NCBI GenBank assembly: GCA_019749875.1
Contig: JAIEPK010000625.1
Span: 1-54,949, forward strand
Length of the DNA stretch: 54,949 nt
Origin: Candidatus Binatia bacterium
GTDB taxonomy: Bacteria > Desulfobacterota > Binatia > UBA12015
Reading direction: 5' to 3'
A model generated the notes under the pieces. It searched no databases. It saw only the letters and a list, made by a program, of their open reading frames with translations, and was not told where the DNA came from. The position numbers and the translations under genes were made by a program. Numbering within the stretch: position 1 is the first letter of the stretch; every line of letters starts with the position of its first letter. Positions 16,454 to 24,664 of the stretch are shown piece after piece.

Positions 16454-16975
16454 ATGTCCGCCACCAGCATCTTGCGCGTCGCAGTGCTCGCGCTGACCAT
16501 CGCTGCCGCCACCGTCGCACCGGCCGCGGAGCCGCCTCCACCATCCCTCGACGGCAGCGCCGCGGAGGCGACCTCTGCGGTGCTGCTGTCGACCCTGCGC
16601 GCCAACCGCAAGGCATTCGTCGCGGTGAACCTGCAGCTCAGCGACGAGCAAGCGAAGGCGTTCTGGCCGCTGTACGATCGCTACGCGCAGGAGATCGGCG
16701 CCATCGGCGACCGCGTCGCGGGCCTCGTTCAGGAATACGAGAAGAGCTATGCCGAGCTGTCGAACGAGAAGGCCTTGCAGCTCATCACCGGCTACCTCGA
16801 TGCCGAGGCCGAGCGGGCGAAGGTCCGGCGCACGTATCTCGACGAGTTCGCGAAGATCCTGCCCGGTCGCACGGTCGCACGCTTCTTCCAGCTCGAGAAC
16901 AAGATCGACGCCGTGCTGCGCTACGACCTCGCGCGGACCATCCCGGTCGTCGAGCAGAACGCGCCCGCGCGCTGA
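16454..16975 (+). CDS. periplasmic Spy/CpxP-like helical protein
   Basis: A 173-aa exported protein with signal peptide MSATSILRVAVLALTIAAAT and a mature part that is almost entirely helical and charged. LQLSDEQAKAFWPLYDRYAQEI resembles the LTxxQ-type helix of Spy/CpxP periplasmic chaperones, but the match is partial and the family assignment tentative. The ATG at 16454 has a purine-rich AGGAAAGAGAG upstream; an ATG at 16418 exists without SD and would destroy the signal peptide start. It ends 12 bases from the convergent Cys-rich gene. Confidence 0.7.
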   Translation: MSATSILRVAVLALTIAAATVAPAAEPPPPSLDGSAAEATSAVLLSTLRANRKAFVAVNLQLSDEQAKAFWPLYDRYAQEIGAIGDRVAGLVQEYEKSYAELSNEKALQLITGYLDAEAERAKVRRTYLDEFAKILPGRTVARFFQLENKIDAVLRYDLARTIPVVEQNAPAR

Positions 16976-16987
16976 CGGTCGCGGCGA

Positions 16988-18256
16988 TCACGGCGTCGTG
17001 CCGCAGAGCGTGCCGTTCACGTCGCACTGGGGCGTGATGCCGCGATCGCGTTGCGCCGCGACCAGCGCCCCGATGGCGGCATTGGTCGCGGCGCTCGGCG
17101 TGCAGCCGCAGAGCTGGCTCGCACAGCAGCTGCAGCCGACCTGCGACTCGAGCGCGATGATCGCGGCGGAGCCGTCCGCCGGGCACTGCGACAGGTCGCC
17201 GCACGCCTCGGCGACGAGGTTGCGGTCGTTGCACTGTCCGGTGCAGAGCGTCGCATCGCAGGTATACCCGGGCTCGGTGACGCCGTTCGGCGCGCACGCG
17301 TAGGCGGCGCAGATGGTGTCGCAGTCGGTGCCCGGCGGCAGCACCGTCGAGCTCGAGTACAGCGGGCAGCCGTTGGTTCCGGGCGCATCGGGGATGCAGC
17401 TCGGCGGCTGCGGGAACGGCGGGCCGTTCTCGGCGTAGGCCGCGGACCAGACGAGGTCATCGCCGGGGTCGCACGAGACGTCGCTCTGCCCGACCTGGTA
17501 GGGCCCGTCGAACAGCGGGCACGAGCATTCGACGATCCCCTGTTTGTCGGTGCGCTGGCAGGGCGCGGTCATGCAGCCGGCGTACGGCGGGTCCTGCGGC
17601 GGCGAGCAGCTGGTCGAGCCGAGGCCGTCCGTCGGCACGCAGTCGAACGAGAACGTCGAGATCAGGTCCGCGCCCGGGATGAACCGGTTCTCGTTGATGT
17701 ACCCGCAGACCGGTGCGGAGTTGGTCGCCCTGCAGCCGCTGCCGTCGGCGCCGCACTTGTCGAGCGTCTCGAGGTAGATCGGGTAGTTCAGGATCGCCGT
17801 GTTGAGCACGAAGTACGCGCCATACGGGATCTCGTAGCAGCGGCAGTTGGCGAAGCGTCCGTCGGGCGTGACCTCGCACGACAGGTCCTCGGAGGCCGGC
17901 GAGCCGTTCGGGCCCGAGTAGTAGCAGAGCGCGAACGGACCACCCTGGCAGGGCAGGAATCCCGACGGGTCCTGCACGACGTCTGCATAGGCCGGCTTCG
18001 GCGGGTTCGTCGTGGTCGCGAAGCGCGGGTCGTCCCAGAAGCGGAAGCTGTTGGGGACGAAGTGGACCTCGGGTGCGGCCGCGTACGGGACGATGGGCAG
18101 CCGTGCGTCGGGCCGGATCGGGAAGATCGGGCCCGACTGGACCCCCGCGACCGGATTCGCGCCGCGCGCCGCGCCGGGCAGCGCGAGCGCCGCAGCGACC
18201 AGAAGTATCGCGAGCGTTCCTCTCGCGGTCAGACCGTCGAGCCTCGAGCGGTTCAT
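16988..18256 (-). CDS. large secreted Cys-rich protein, unknown family
   Basis: A 422-aa exported protein with a clear signal peptide (LAILLVAAALALPGAARG). The mature part contains more than 30 Cys, many in pairs or CxC arrangements (FANCRCYEIP, VGCSCCASQLCGC, VECSCPLF), with many Pro, Gly and Asn and almost no charged helices: a disulphide-rich extracellular protein. I recognise no domain. The C-terminal piece CSCCASQLCGCTPS could be a metal or disulphide knot. The ATG at 18256 is used; GTG at 18262 is better spaced from AGGAGG and may be the true start. It is expressed separately from the ligase gene downstream of its start side. Confidence 0.75.
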   Translation of the reverse strand: MNRSRLDGLTARGTLAILLVAAALALPGAARGANPVAGVQSGPIFPIRPDARLPIVPYAAAPEVHFVPNSFRFWDDPRFATTTNPPKPAYADVVQDPSGFLPCQGGPFALCYYSGPNGSPASEDLSCEVTPDGRFANCRCYEIPYGAYFVLNTAILNYPIYLETLDKCGADGSGCRATNSAPVCGYINENRFIPGADLISTFSFDCVPTDGLGSTSCSPPQDPPYAGCMTAPCQRTDKQGIVECSCPLFDGPYQVGQSDVSCDPGDDLVWSAAYAENGPPFPQPPSCIPDAPGTNGCPLYSSSTVLPPGTDCDTICAAYACAPNGVTEPGYTCDATLCTGQCNDRNLVAEACGDLSQCPADGSAAIIALESQVGCSCCASQLCGCTPSAATNAAIGALVAAQRDRGITPQCDVNGTLCGTTP

Positions 18257-18354
18257 TTCCACGCCGATCCTCCTCGGGTGCCAGTGCGGCGGCACCTCGC
18301 GGCAGTATCGGCCGATCGCCCCGGAAACTGCAGGTCCGATCGTTCGCGCCCGTG

Positions 18355-19866
18355 CTACCCCAGCAGCGGGCGCGTCCCGCCCGGCGTCTCGCCGCGCAGC
18401 TTGTACTTCTCGACCCGCTGGGTCGGCGTCTTGGGCAGCGAGTCGCGGAACTCCCACAGCGTCGGGACCTGGAACTTCGCCAGGTGGGCCGCGACGAAGG
18501 CCTTCAGGTCGTCGGCGCTCACCGGCTCCCGCGTCACGACGAAGGCCTTGACCTCCTGCCCGAGCACGTCGTGACGGATGCCGACCACGGCGACGTCGGT
18601 CACCAGCGGGTGCTCGCGGATCGCCTTCTCGACCAGCACCGACGAGATGTTCTCGCCGCCGCGCCGGATGACGTCGCGCTTGCGGTCCACGAAGTAGAGC
18701 CAGCCGTCCTCGTCGAGGTAGCCCAGGTCGCCGCTGAGAAACCAGTCGCCGTGCAGCGCCTGCCGGGTCTGCTCCTCGTCGCGGAAGTACGCCGCCATGC
18801 GGTACGGCGACTCGACGGCGATCTCGCCGACCTGGCGCACCGGCAGCTCGTGCTTGTCGTCGTCGAGGATGTGCAGCGTCACGCCGGGCACGGCCGGCCC
18901 CGCCGAGCCCGGACGCGGCTTCTCGCCGAGCGGCTCGAGCGTGACCACACCGGCGTCCGTCGAGCCGAAGCACTCGACGACGTTCGCGATACCGAAGCGC
19001 TCGCGGATGCGGTCGCGGATCGGCGCGCTGCCGAGGCCGAGGATCACGCGGATGTCGCTGGTGCGCTCGAGCTCGTTCGGCTCCTGCGCGAGCAGGATCG
19101 CGAGGATCGTCCCCAGCGTGAAGAAGATGCTCGCGTGCGTACGGTGCGCGAGCGGCCAGAACTCGGACGCCGAGAACGCGCGCGGGAAGGCGAACGTGCA
19201 GCCGGCCTGCTGGCCGAGCGCCGCACACGACCAGGAGTTGCCGTGGAAGAGCGGCCCGACCGAGAGGATCGTGTCGTCGCAGGTGATGCCGAGTCCGGGG
19301 ATGAAGAACGCGCTGCTGCCGCCGGTGCGTCCGTGCGTGAACAGCACGCCCTTCGGCTTGCCGGTGGTGCCGGACGTGTAGAGCAGCGTCGAGCCGTCGG
19401 ACGGGCCGACCGACACCGCCGGCGTCTCGTCGGGTGCCTGCGCGATCAGCACGTCGAGCTTCTCGGCGCCGGGGACGTCGCCGAACGCCGCCAGCCGCGT
19501 TCCTGCCGGACGCTTCAGCTCGGGCGAGGTCACGTTGCCGGAGGATCCTGCAGCGGTGACCAGTACGCGCGGCTCGGCGTGGCCGATGACGTACGAGAGC
19601 TCACCCGCACCGAGGTTCGGGTTCACCGGGTTCAGGACGGCACCCATCTTGAGCGCCGCGAACGCCGCGACCACGTATTCGACCGAGTTGCCGAGGCCGA
19701 TGGTCACGCGGTCGCCCTTGACGACGCCGAGCGTGCCGAGCGCGTGCGCCATCTGATTCGTCAGCCGGTCGAACTCCTCGAACGTGACCGTGCGGCCCTC
19801 GTGCACGAGGTACGGCTTCTGGCCGCGCTCGCGACGGTTCTTCGCCAGGTTGTCGATCAGCAGCAT
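18355..19866 (-). CDS. AMP-forming acyl-CoA ligase
   Basis: ANL-superfamily ligase (503 aa) that activates a carboxylic acid as acyl-AMP then acyl-CoA. The P-loop motif LLYTSGTTGKPKG lies near residue 165, the adenylate-binding CFGSTDAG near 300, and the hinge region reads YLDEDGWLYFVDRKRDVIRRGGENIS near 400. The catalytic C-terminal Lys lies in PKTPTQRVEKYKL, so all core motifs are intact. It is 13 bases downstream of an acyl-CoA dehydrogenase start-to-stop junction on the same strand, so the two form an operon for activation and first oxidation of a fatty, aromatic or sterol side-chain acid. The exact substrate is unknown. Confidence 0.92.
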   Translation of the reverse strand: MLLIDNLAKNRRERGQKPYLVHEGRTVTFEEFDRLTNQMAHALGTLGVVKGDRVTIGLGNSVEYVVAAFAALKMGAVLNPVNPNLGAGELSYVIGHAEPRVLVTAAGSSGNVTSPELKRPAGTRLAAFGDVPGAEKLDVLIAQAPDETPAVSVGPSDGSTLLYTSGTTGKPKGVLFTHGRTGGSSAFFIPGLGITCDDTILSVGPLFHGNSWSCAALGQQAGCTFAFPRAFSASEFWPLAHRTHASIFFTLGTILAILLAQEPNELERTSDIRVILGLGSAPIRDRIRERFGIANVVECFGSTDAGVVTLEPLGEKPRPGSAGPAVPGVTLHILDDDKHELPVRQVGEIAVESPYRMAAYFRDEEQTRQALHGDWFLSGDLGYLDEDGWLYFVDRKRDVIRRGGENISSVLVEKAIREHPLVTDVAVVGIRHDVLGQEVKAFVVTREPVSADDLKAFVAAHLAKFQVPTLWEFRDSLPKTPTQRVEKYKLRGETPGGTRPLLG

Positions 19867-19879
19867 CGGCGTGCCTCCG

Positions 19880-21070
19880 TCAGCGCGGCAGGCCGAGCGC
19901 GCGCTGCGCGATGATGTTGCGCTGCACCTCGGACGTGCCGGAGATCAGGGTCGAGGAGCGCCGCGTCAAGTACTGGTGCGCGGCGATGCCGTGGTCGGGC
20001 GAGAAGTGCTCCCGACCGGCGAGCTGTGCGAACGGCCCCTGCAGCTCCATCGCGAGCCCGGCGACCTGCTGCGCGAGCTCGCTGCCGAAGACCTTGTGGC
20101 GGGACGCGTCGAGGGCGTCGCCCCGGCCGCGCAGCGCGTTGGTCACGCTGCGGAGCCCGTTCAAGCGCAGCAGCTCGAGCTCGATCCAGGCCTGCGCGAG
20201 CGACTGGCGCTGGCTCGGCGGGTGATGTCCGGGCTCCTCACGCGTCGCGACGCGCTTCGCGTACGCGAGCGCCCGGCGGAGCGCGGTGCGCAGCTCGCCC
20301 GACATCTCGAAGACCCAGAGGTCGCGCTCGGCGGCGAGCGCACCATTGACGATCGTCCAGCCGTCGCCGGGCGCACCCACCAAGCACTCGCGCGGCACGC
20401 GTACGTCGTTCAGGAAGAGCTGCGCGAAGTGCGGCTCGCCGACGAGATTGTGGATCGGCCGGACCTCGACACCCGGCAGCGACATCTCCATCAGGAACAC
20501 GCCGAGCCCATGATGACGCTTCGAGCCGGCCTCCGTGCGTGCGAGGACGAAGCACCACTGCGCCATCGGTGCGTGGCTGGTCCAGATCTTCGAGCCCGAG
20601 AGGACGAAGTGGTCGCCGTCGACCAGTGCCGTCGTGCGCAGCGACGCGAGGTCGGATCCCGAACCCGGCTCGGAGAAGCCGAGACACCACACGTCGTCGA
20701 CGCCGAGGATGCGCGGCAGGAAGCGCTTCTTCTGCGCCTCGGATCCGTAGCGCAGCAGCGTCGGCCCGACGACGCCGAGGCTGACCATCTGGCCGAGCTG
20801 CGGCGGATCGAGCGGTGCGGTCTCGTCGTAGAAGATCATCTGCTCGACGAGGCCGAGCCCGCGCCCGCCGTACTCCTTCGGCCACGCGAGGCCGAGCCAG
20901 CGGCCGCTTGCGAGCCGCTTCGCCCACGCGACCATCGCGTCGGCGCCGGGGTGGTCTTCGCAGCGGCCGAGCGCATCGAGGATCGCGGGGTGTGGCGGAG
21001 GATTGCCGGCGAGCCATGCGCGCAGCTCGTCACGGAAGCGCAGCTCGTCGGGCGACAGCGAGAAGTCCAT
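19880..21070 (-). CDS. acyl-CoA dehydrogenase
   Basis: FAD-dependent acyl-CoA dehydrogenase (396 aa) introducing a trans-2 double bond. N-terminal helical domain MDFSLSPDELRFRDELRAWL, middle beta domain with GFSEPGSGSDLASL (flavin/substrate loop) and SGSKIWTSHA, and C-terminal helices ending in TSEVQRNIIAQRALGL. The GTSEVQ segment is the usual FAD-contact and the neighbouring Arg-rich helix is intact. No strong SD is visible before the ATG at 21070. It is first in the operon with the acyl-CoA ligase and divergent from an LLM oxidoreductase. Confidence 0.93.
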   Translation of the reverse strand: MDFSLSPDELRFRDELRAWLAGNPPPHPAILDALGRCEDHPGADAMVAWAKRLASGRWLGLAWPKEYGGRGLGLVEQMIFYDETAPLDPPQLGQMVSLGVVGPTLLRYGSEAQKKRFLPRILGVDDVWCLGFSEPGSGSDLASLRTTALVDGDHFVLSGSKIWTSHAPMAQWCFVLARTEAGSKRHHGLGVFLMEMSLPGVEVRPIHNLVGEPHFAQLFLNDVRVPRECLVGAPGDGWTIVNGALAAERDLWVFEMSGELRTALRRALAYAKRVATREEPGHHPPSQRQSLAQAWIELELLRLNGLRSVTNALRGRGDALDASRHKVFGSELAQQVAGLAMELQGPFAQLAGREHFSPDHGIAAHQYLTRRSSTLISGTSEVQRNIIAQRALGLPR

Positions 21071-21186
21071 CGTGCGACGGTTCTGGCGAACCGGATCGCG
21101 GGAGTAAAGGTGCGCGCGACGTTGAGATCGCGCGGGTCGCATGTCACCGGCGCCGCGGCACGCGGGGCGCAGCGCGCGGCGCGTCG

Positions 21187-21216
21187 TTGACAATCGTCGC
21201 GGGCCGCAAGTACCAC
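21187..21216 (+). promoter_or_regulatory. candidate sigma70-like promoter for LLM oxidoreductase
   Basis: A consensus -35 TTGACA (21187-21192) is followed after 17-18 bases by GTACCA/TACCAC as a weak -10. It is about 100 bases upstream of the LLM start, in the 246-base divergent region shared with the acyl-CoA dehydrogenase. Confidence 0.35.
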
Positions 21217-21316
21217 GGCGGCAGCCCGGTGGACCCGCCGGGTGAATGCGCCCGCGACTTCCCGACCACGAGCCGCGGCAAGCGCGGCAACGGCACGGCA
21301 CAGGAGGAAGCAGCGC

Positions 21317-22282
21317 ATGGCGGACGTCGCAGAGACCGTCCAGATCGTTCCCGCGGGGCGCCTCGTCTACGGGATGCAGCTGCCGATCCAGGCGCAGAGC
21401 ACGGTCTTCGCGGCACCGTGGGAACGCGAGGCCGGGCCGGCGGAGCTGCTGCGGATCGCGCAGGCCTGCGATCGCAACGGCTTCTTCTACGTCGCGGCCT
21501 GCGACCACGTCTGCGTGCCGCGCGAGCGCGCCGCGGCGATGGGCACGACCTGGTACGACACCGTCGCGACGCTCGGCTATCTGGCCGCCGCCACGCAGAG
21601 CGTCCGGCTGCTGTCGCACGTCTTCATCTTGCCGTACCGGCATCCGCTGCTGTCGGCGAAGGCGTTCGCGACGCTCGATGCGCTGTCGGGCGGTCGCGTG
21701 ATCCTCGGCGTCGGCGCCGGTCACCTCGAAGGCGAGTTCGCGACGCTCGGGGTGGACTTCAAGCGACGCGGCAAGCTGCTCGACGAGGCCATCGATCTCG
21801 TCAAGAAAGCGTTCCTCCACGAGTACCCCGCGCACGACGGTCCCACGTTTCCCGTGCACGAGGTGGGGCTCGCGCCCCGTCCGGCGCAGCGCCCACGCCC
21901 GCCCATCTGGATCGGCGGCTCGACCCCGGCCGCGCTGAAGCGAGCGGCCGAGCGCGGCGACGGATGGCTGCCGCAGGGGACGCCGCGTGCCGAGCTGCCG
22001 CAGGCGATCGCGGTGATTCGAGAGCACCGCAAGCAGAAGCTCGGCGACGTGCCCATCGAAATCGGCACCATGAGCGAGTGGCTCTACGTCGGGACGCCGT
22101 CGTTCGACGTCGGTGCCAACGCGCGTACCGGCAAGCCCGAAGAGCTGGCCGCGCACCTGCGCGGCTTGAAGGATCTCGGCGTCAATCATTTCGGCGTTCG
22201 CTTCCGCGCGCGCTCCGCCGCGGAGCTGATCGACCAGATCGAGGCCTTCGGCAGCGGCGTCGCGCCGCTGCTTGACGACTGA
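21317..22282 (+). CDS. LLM-class flavin-dependent oxidoreductase
   Basis: Luciferase-like monooxygenase or F420-dependent oxidoreductase (321 aa). TIM-barrel signatures include LLRIAQACDRNGFFYVAACDH, TATLGYLAAAT-type strand (TVATLGYLAAATQSVRL), SGGRVILGVGAGHLEGEF and PPIWIGGSTPAALKRAAE. The GVGAGHLEGEFATLG pattern is closest to the F420-dependent TIGR03619-like branch in my reading, but cofactor choice (FMN or F420) cannot be proven. The ATG at 21317 has AGGAGGAAG six to seven bases upstream. It is followed by an SDR gene after 75 bases, likely one transcript in the catabolic block. Confidence 0.9.
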   Translation: MADVAETVQIVPAGRLVYGMQLPIQAQSTVFAAPWEREAGPAELLRIAQACDRNGFFYVAACDHVCVPRERAAAMGTTWYDTVATLGYLAAATQSVRLLSHVFILPYRHPLLSAKAFATLDALSGGRVILGVGAGHLEGEFATLGVDFKRRGKLLDEAIDLVKKAFLHEYPAHDGPTFPVHEVGLAPRPAQRPRPPIWIGGSTPAALKRAAERGDGWLPQGTPRAELPQAIAVIREHRKQKLGDVPIEIGTMSEWLYVGTPSFDVGANARTGKPEELAAHLRGLKDLGVNHFGVRFRARSAAELIDQIEAFGSGVAPLLDD

Positions 22283-22357
22283 AGCCCGCACCGGCGCCAT
22301 GCACCCACGAGGCGCCGGTCGGCGACCCCACTCACCCGACTGCACGAGGAATCGAAC

Positions 22358-23137
22358 ATGCTGCTCGAGAACCGCATCGCGATCGTCTCCGGAATCGGCC
22401 CCGGCATGGGCCGCGACATCTCGCTGGCCTTCGCTCGCGAGGGCGCGCACGTCGTGCTCGCCGCGCGTGGCGCCGACAAGCTGGAAGAAGTCGCGGCCGA
22501 GATCCGCAAGGCCGGACGGCGCGCGCTGTGCGTGCCGACCGACATCGGCAAGAAGGACGACTGCGTCAAGCTGGTCGAGGCCGCGAAGAAGGAGTTCGGG
22601 CGCGTCGACGTGCTGGTGAACAACGCGTTCAAGGGCCCCAGCTTCAAGACATTCGAGAACGACGACCTCGACGGCTGGCGCGGCATCTTCGACGTCAACG
22701 TCTTCGGCGCGCTGCAGCTCACGAAAGAGGTGGTGCCGCTCATGAAGGACCAGGGCGGCGGCTCGATCGTGTTCATCAACTCGATGTCGATGCGCATCAT
22801 CGAGCCCACCCACGGTGGCTACGCGGCCTCGAAGGGCGCCCTCATGACCGCGGCGCAGGTACTGGCGCGCGAGCTCGGGCAGTACAAGATCCGCGTCAAC
22901 TCGGTCGTGCCGGGCTACATCTGGGGCGCGTCGCTGGAGGGCTACTTCAAGATCCTCGCGAAGCAGCAGGGGGTCACGCCGGAGGACGTGTACGCGAGCG
23001 TCGCGAAGCACACGGCGCTGAACCACATCCCGCACTCGCAGGAGATCGCGGATTCGGTGGTCTTCTTCGCGTCGGACCTGTCACGCGTGGTGACGGGGCA
23101 GGCGCTCGACGTGAACGGGGGACACTTTTTTCACTAG
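22358..23137 (+). CDS. short-chain dehydrogenase/reductase
   Basis: Classical SDR (259 aa) using NAD(P)H. The cofactor motif is SGIGPGMGR near residue 11, the NNAF motif near 87, and the active-site Ser in FINSMS, Tyr/Lys in YAASKGA are in order; RVNSVVPGYIWG follows. The C terminus ends TGQALDVNGGHFFH, typical of this group. It probably oxidises or reduces an alcohol/ketone intermediate in the same route as the LLM enzyme and dehydrogenases nearby. GAGGAA precedes the ATG. Two hairpins follow the stop. Confidence 0.92.
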   Translation: MLLENRIAIVSGIGPGMGRDISLAFAREGAHVVLAARGADKLEEVAAEIRKAGRRALCVPTDIGKKDDCVKLVEAAKKEFGRVDVLVNNAFKGPSFKTFENDDLDGWRGIFDVNVFGALQLTKEVVPLMKDQGGGSIVFINSMSMRIIEPTHGGYAASKGALMTAAQVLARELGQYKIRVNSVVPGYIWGASLEGYFKILAKQQGVTPEDVYASVAKHTALNHIPHSQEIADSVVFFASDLSRVVTGQALDVNGGHFFH

Positions 23138-23183
23138 AAAGGGGGCGCCGCCCCTTTCCTCCAGCGGGCGAAGTTCGCTGGAG
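23137..23183 (+). terminator. tandem hairpins after the SDR gene
   Basis: Hairpin 1: GAAAGGGG/CCCCTTTC with 6-base loop (23137-23158), beginning at the last base of the TAG stop. Hairpin 2: CTCCAGCG/CGCTGGAG with 9-base loop (23159-23183), followed by CCTCCTTTT. Together they look like a terminator for the plus-strand SDR transcript. Confidence 0.6.
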
Positions 23184-23251
23184 CCTCCTTTTCCCCGCTC
23201 GCCTCACGGCTCGGCCGCTCGGCTTCGCCTTCGCAGAGGGGGCGGTGCCGG

Positions 23252-23290
23252 GCGGGCGGACACGTCACGAACTTCTTCGCGTCCGCCCGC
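23252..23290 (-). terminator. hairpin after the P450 gene
   Basis: Perfect 10-bp stem GCGGGCGGAC/GTCCGCCCGC with a 19-base loop, about 15 bases beyond the P450 stop codon on the minus strand. Together with the SDR hairpins it separates two convergent transcripts. There is no T-tract. Confidence 0.5.
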
Positions 23291-23304
23291 GCCGTCTCAA
23301 CCCT

Positions 23305-24573
23305 TCAGGCCGCGCGCGCGCCGCCCGGCGTGAACTCGACCGGCAGGCGCTTGATGCCGTTGATGAAAGCCGAGCGCAGCTGCGCCGGCTCGCCGGTGAT
23401 GTGGATGTCCGGGATGCGCTTGAAGAGCTCGCGGAACATCACCGTGATCTCGCGGCGCGCGAGGTGCGCGCCCATGCAGAAGTGCGGTCCGGGCCCGCCG
23501 TAGCCGACGTGCGGGTTCGGCGCGCGGCGCAGGTCGAACCGATACGGGTCCTCGAACACCGCCTCGTCGCGGTTCGCCGAGTTGTAGAACAGGATGGTCT
23601 TGTCGCCCTCGTGGAACTGATGTCCCGAGAGCACGGTGTCGCGCGTGACGGTGCGGCGCATGAAGATCACCGGCGTCGCCCAGCGCACGATCTCCTCGAC
23701 CGCCGTGGGTGCGATCGTTTCGAAGTCGTTGCGCCACAGGCGCGCTTGATCCGGGTGCTGCTCGAGGGCGACCATGCCGTGGCTGATCGCGGTGCGCGTG
23801 GTCTCGTTGCCGGCGACCGCGAGCAGGATGAAGAACGACGCGATCTCCTCGTCGGTGAGGCGCTCGCCGTCGAGCTCGGTGTTGACGAGTGCGGAGACGA
23901 GGTCGTCGCTCGGGTGCTTGAGGCGATGCTGCGCGAGGTCGCGCAGGAGCGCCGCCAGCGAGGCGCCGGCCTCCATGAAGACCATGATCGGGTTCTCCGT
24001 GTCGGGCGGCAGGAAGTCCGGATCACCGCCGGAGAGGATGATGTTCGACTTGTCGAACACGAGCTGGTGCTGGCTCTCGGGGATGCCCATCAGGTTGCAG
24101 ATCACGATCAGCGGCATCGGCGCCGCGACCTCGCTCACGAACTCCGCGCTGCCCTTGTCGATCACGCGGTTGATGACGTCGATGGTGATCTTCTCGACGT
24201 CGTCCATGAACGCCTGGATCATCTTCGGCGTGAAGCGGCGCGACACGATGCCCCGCAGGCGCTGGTGGCGCGGGTCGTCCATGTTGATCATCGAGCCGTA
24301 GAAATCGAGCATCTCGGTCGGCATGTCGGGGATCGAGGTCGCGCCCTTGCCCGAGCAGAAGAGCTCGGGCGAGCGGCTGATCTCGAGGATGTCGGCGTGG
24401 CGCGTGATCGCGAAGTAGCCGGGCCCCTTGGGCAGGAACGGCAGCTCGAGCTCCTCGAAGAAGGCGATCGGGCGCTCGCGGCGCAGCACCGCGAAGGCGG
24501 CCTCGCGGTCGGCCCAGGGCAGACCCCAGAACTCGATGTCGGAGAGATTGATCGAATCGGCAGCGTTGCTCAC
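23305..24573 (-). CDS. cytochrome P450
   Basis: Soluble bacterial P450 (422 aa from the GTG at 24573). The I-helix oxygen-activation motif is AGNETT, the K-helix ExxR reads EEIVR, and the heme-binding loop is GYGGPGPHFCMGAHLARRE with the ligand Cys. The overall pattern (INMDDPRHQRLRGIVSRRFTP, GYGG.GPH.C.G..LAR) resembles CYP125/CYP142/CYP124-type hydroxylases of sterol or branched lipid side chains; this is inference. The GTG start has GAGG at suitable spacing, while the track ATG at 24633 adds 20 residues and lacks an SD. No ferredoxin gene is adjacent. Confidence 0.92.
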   Translation of the reverse strand: MSNAADSINLSDIEFWGLPWADREAAFAVLRRERPIAFFEELELPFLPKGPGYFAITRHADILEISRSPELFCSGKGATSIPDMPTEMLDFYGSMINMDDPRHQRLRGIVSRRFTPKMIQAFMDDVEKITIDVINRVIDKGSAEFVSEVAAPMPLIVICNLMGIPESQHQLVFDKSNIILSGGDPDFLPPDTENPIMVFMEAGASLAALLRDLAQHRLKHPSDDLVSALVNTELDGERLTDEEIASFFILLAVAGNETTRTAISHGMVALEQHPDQARLWRNDFETIAPTAVEEIVRWATPVIFMRRTVTRDTVLSGHQFHEGDKTILFYNSANRDEAVFEDPYRFDLRRAPNPHVGYGGPGPHFCMGAHLARREITVMFRELFKRIPDIHITGEPAQLRSAFINGIKRLPVEFTPGGARAA

Positions 24574-24664
24574 GGAAACCTCGACGGAACGGGAAGGGCG
24601 CTGGGGCGAGGAAGACGCCCGGACCGTCTTCATCGCTTCGTGGTCGGCGAAGGCCGACGCTCGG

